Assembly (NCBI GenBank): GCA_017613595.1 | Contig: JAGADM010000055.1 | Coordinates: 1 to 7,358 of the forward strand | DNA from: Lachnospiraceae bacterium | GTDB lineage: Bacteria; Bacillota_A; Clostridia; Lachnospirales; Lachnospiraceae | DNA length: 7,358 nucleotides | Reading direction: 5' to 3' | Shown: in pieces, positions 6,366 through 7,358 of the stretch | Layout of the letters: every line of letters begins with the position of its first letter | How positions within the stretch are numbered: the first letter of the stretch is position 1 | Made by a program: the position numbers and the translations under genes | The notes under the pieces: generated by a model | What the model saw: only the letters and a program-made list of their open reading frames with translations | Databases searched by the model: none | Told to the model about the DNA's origin: nothing

Positions 6366-7358
6366 CTAAGATTCCTTCCGCTGCCTTCTGCGAAGCACAA
6401 GAAGCACTGCAAGACCTGCAAGAATAAGAACTGCCAGAACGCAGAACACAATTCCTCCGGGACGGTTAATGAATGATTTATCCGTTCCCTTCTTCCCGGA
6501 CTCCGGCGTCCCTGAAGCAATCGGAACCGGTGTAAACGTCGGTGCCTGAGTCGGCGTAGGGGTGGGTGTCGGCGTTGCCGCTATCGTCACATCGGCCGGT
6601 TCGGCCTGATTGCCTTTTGAAACGGAACTCGGCGATACCGGATTGATTCCGGTATCATTTCCTTTTAAGACATTTTGAAGCGTATCCGAAAGGCTGTCCC
6701 CTTCACACAAAAGAAATGTCGGAGAATCCTTCTTTAGCACGAATACCGCTCCGCTGCCCTTCTTCATAAGCACCTTCCGGTACTCATATTTGGAAACGTC
6801 GGAGCAGGTCTTAAGATCATATACCGCACTGATGACGTTCACACGGTTTTTCTTGCCTGCGGCAAATGCCACATATACCGTCTCTTCCTCCGGGCACGAA
6901 AGCAGAAACTCATCCGAAATCCCATACGCACCTCCGACACGCGAATCGGTCACATAGGTAATGTCCTTTCCGTCACCGGTCAGAAGCAGGTTTCCGTCCG
7001 CATCGTATACGCAGACATCCGCAACGCCGTCGAAAACCATATAGAGATAGCTTGTATTACATTCAAGAAGCACGCTGCCGTCGCCGAGCGTATCTAACCA
7101 TGCCATGCAGAGTTCCGGCGCATGCGCAAGCCCGAAATTCATTATGGAGCTTTCTCCGGGCTGCTGCTTCTTCATGTTGTCGAGGTATTCCGACACAACG
7201 GGCATGACAAGCGCGGACATGGCATTTCCCGTCACCTTCTCCCCGAGGACGACCGAGCGGATCATATCCTGAAAATAGTTCACATAGTTATCCGGGGAGC
7301 CCACCAGATTCACAATCCGGTAGACGGAATGGTCCAGAAACACAGCCTGTCCGGTATC
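6366..7358 (-). CDS. C-terminal part of an exported, membrane-anchored protein, possibly hydrolase-like (5' partial)
   Basis: The frame is open to the window edge: the five codons before the GTG at 7341-7343 read DTGQA in frame, so the true start and any signal peptide lie outside. Numbering from that GTG, 325 residues are visible. Residues 1-90 (VYRIVNLVGSPDNYVNYFQD, then AHAPELCMAWLDTL) resemble the end of a secreted alpha/beta-hydrolase, with His74 as a possible triad histidine. Residues about 92-205 are beta-rich and contain VADVCVYDADGNLL, like the xPVDVxVYDxxGNLV domain that follows such hydrolases in clostridia. Both assignments come from memory of family patterns and are tentative. 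A Pro/Thr stalk (about 256-274), a membrane helix (about 297-317) and a short RRRQRKES cytoplasmic tail end the protein. There is no LPXTG sortase motif, so anchoring is by the helix. It ends 127 bases before nagB, which has its own promoter, so it is probably a separate unit. Confidence 0.75.
   Translation of the reverse strand, partial: DTGQAVFLDHSVYRIVNLVGSPDNYVNYFQDMIRSVVLGEKVTGNAMSALVMPVVSEYLDNMKKQQPGESSIMNFGLAHAPELCMAWLDTLGDGSVLLECNTSYLYMVFDGVADVCVYDADGNLLLTGDGKDITYVTDSRVGGAYGISDEFLLSCPEEETVYVAFAAGKKNRVNVISAVYDLKTCSDVSKYEYRKVLMKKGSGAVFVLKKDSPTFLLCEGDSLSDTLQNVLKGNDTGINPVSPSSVSKGNQAEPADVTIAATPTPTPTPTQAPTFTPVPIASGTPESGKKGTDKSFINRPGGIVFCVLAVLILAGLAVLLVLRRRQRKES
6522..6578 (-). repeat. Thr-Pro repeat encoding an extracellular stalk
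   Basis: The codons encode ATPTPTPTPTQAPTFTPVP just before the membrane helix of the exported protein. The Thr-Pro units use mixed codons, so the DNA repeat is imperfect. Such low-complexity stretches act as extended wall-spanning linkers. A comparable, looser Thr/Pro linker occurs in the LCP protein (codons at about 925-1071). Confidence 0.7.

Overview
The window reads as a stretch of a Gram-positive Clostridia chromosome, most likely Lachnospiraceae. The evidence is indirect: a short Bacillus-type NagB, strong GGAGG-like ribosome binding sites, a three-helix LytR-CpsA-Psr protein, and Thr-Pro-rich stalks on two exported proteins, a habit common in that family. All seven genes lie on the minus strand, so transcription runs from high to low coordinates. 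No rRNA, tRNA, CRISPR array, insertion sequence or phage gene was seen, and no gene-free gap exceeds 130 bases.

In transcription order: (1) 7358-6366 is the C-terminal part of an exported, membrane-anchored protein whose N-terminus lies outside the window; its visible part resembles the end of a secreted alpha/beta-hydrolase followed by a beta-rich domain, a Thr-Pro stalk and one membrane helix. (2) A 127-base gap (6239-6365) carries a good sigma-A-type promoter with an inverted repeat between the -35 and -10 boxes, a likely repressor site. (3) nagB, glucosamine-6-phosphate deaminase. (4) A 72-base gap with a perfect 8-bp stem-loop. (5) A GlmM-type phosphoglucosamine mutase. (6) A free-standing left-handed beta-helix protein resembling the acetyltransferase half of GlmU/ST0452-type enzymes. 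(7) putP, a sodium/proline symporter. (8) A LytR-CpsA-Psr (LCP) glycopolymer transferase-like protein. (9) The first 27 codons of an unidentified gene that leaves the window at base 1.

From nagB to the last partial gene, the gaps are 72, 14, 23, 6 and 39 bases and I see no convincing terminator, so these genes are probably one operon read from the promoter at 6300-6328. The first three act around one node: NagB links fructose-6-P and glucosamine-6-P, GlmM makes glucosamine-1-P, and the beta-helix protein may acetylate it to GlcNAc-1-P, the precursor of UDP-GlcNAc. LCP proteins attach lipid-linked glycopolymers to the cell wall, so the operon plausibly joins amino-sugar supply to envelope assembly, with PutP as the outlier (proline as nutrient or osmolyte).

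Most of the window is ordinary core metabolism and envelope biology. The points most worth a second look are the nagB-glmM-acetyltransferase unit, active-site substitutions in the acetyltransferase, the candidate operator in the nagB promoter, and the non-LCP extracellular domain of the LCP protein.
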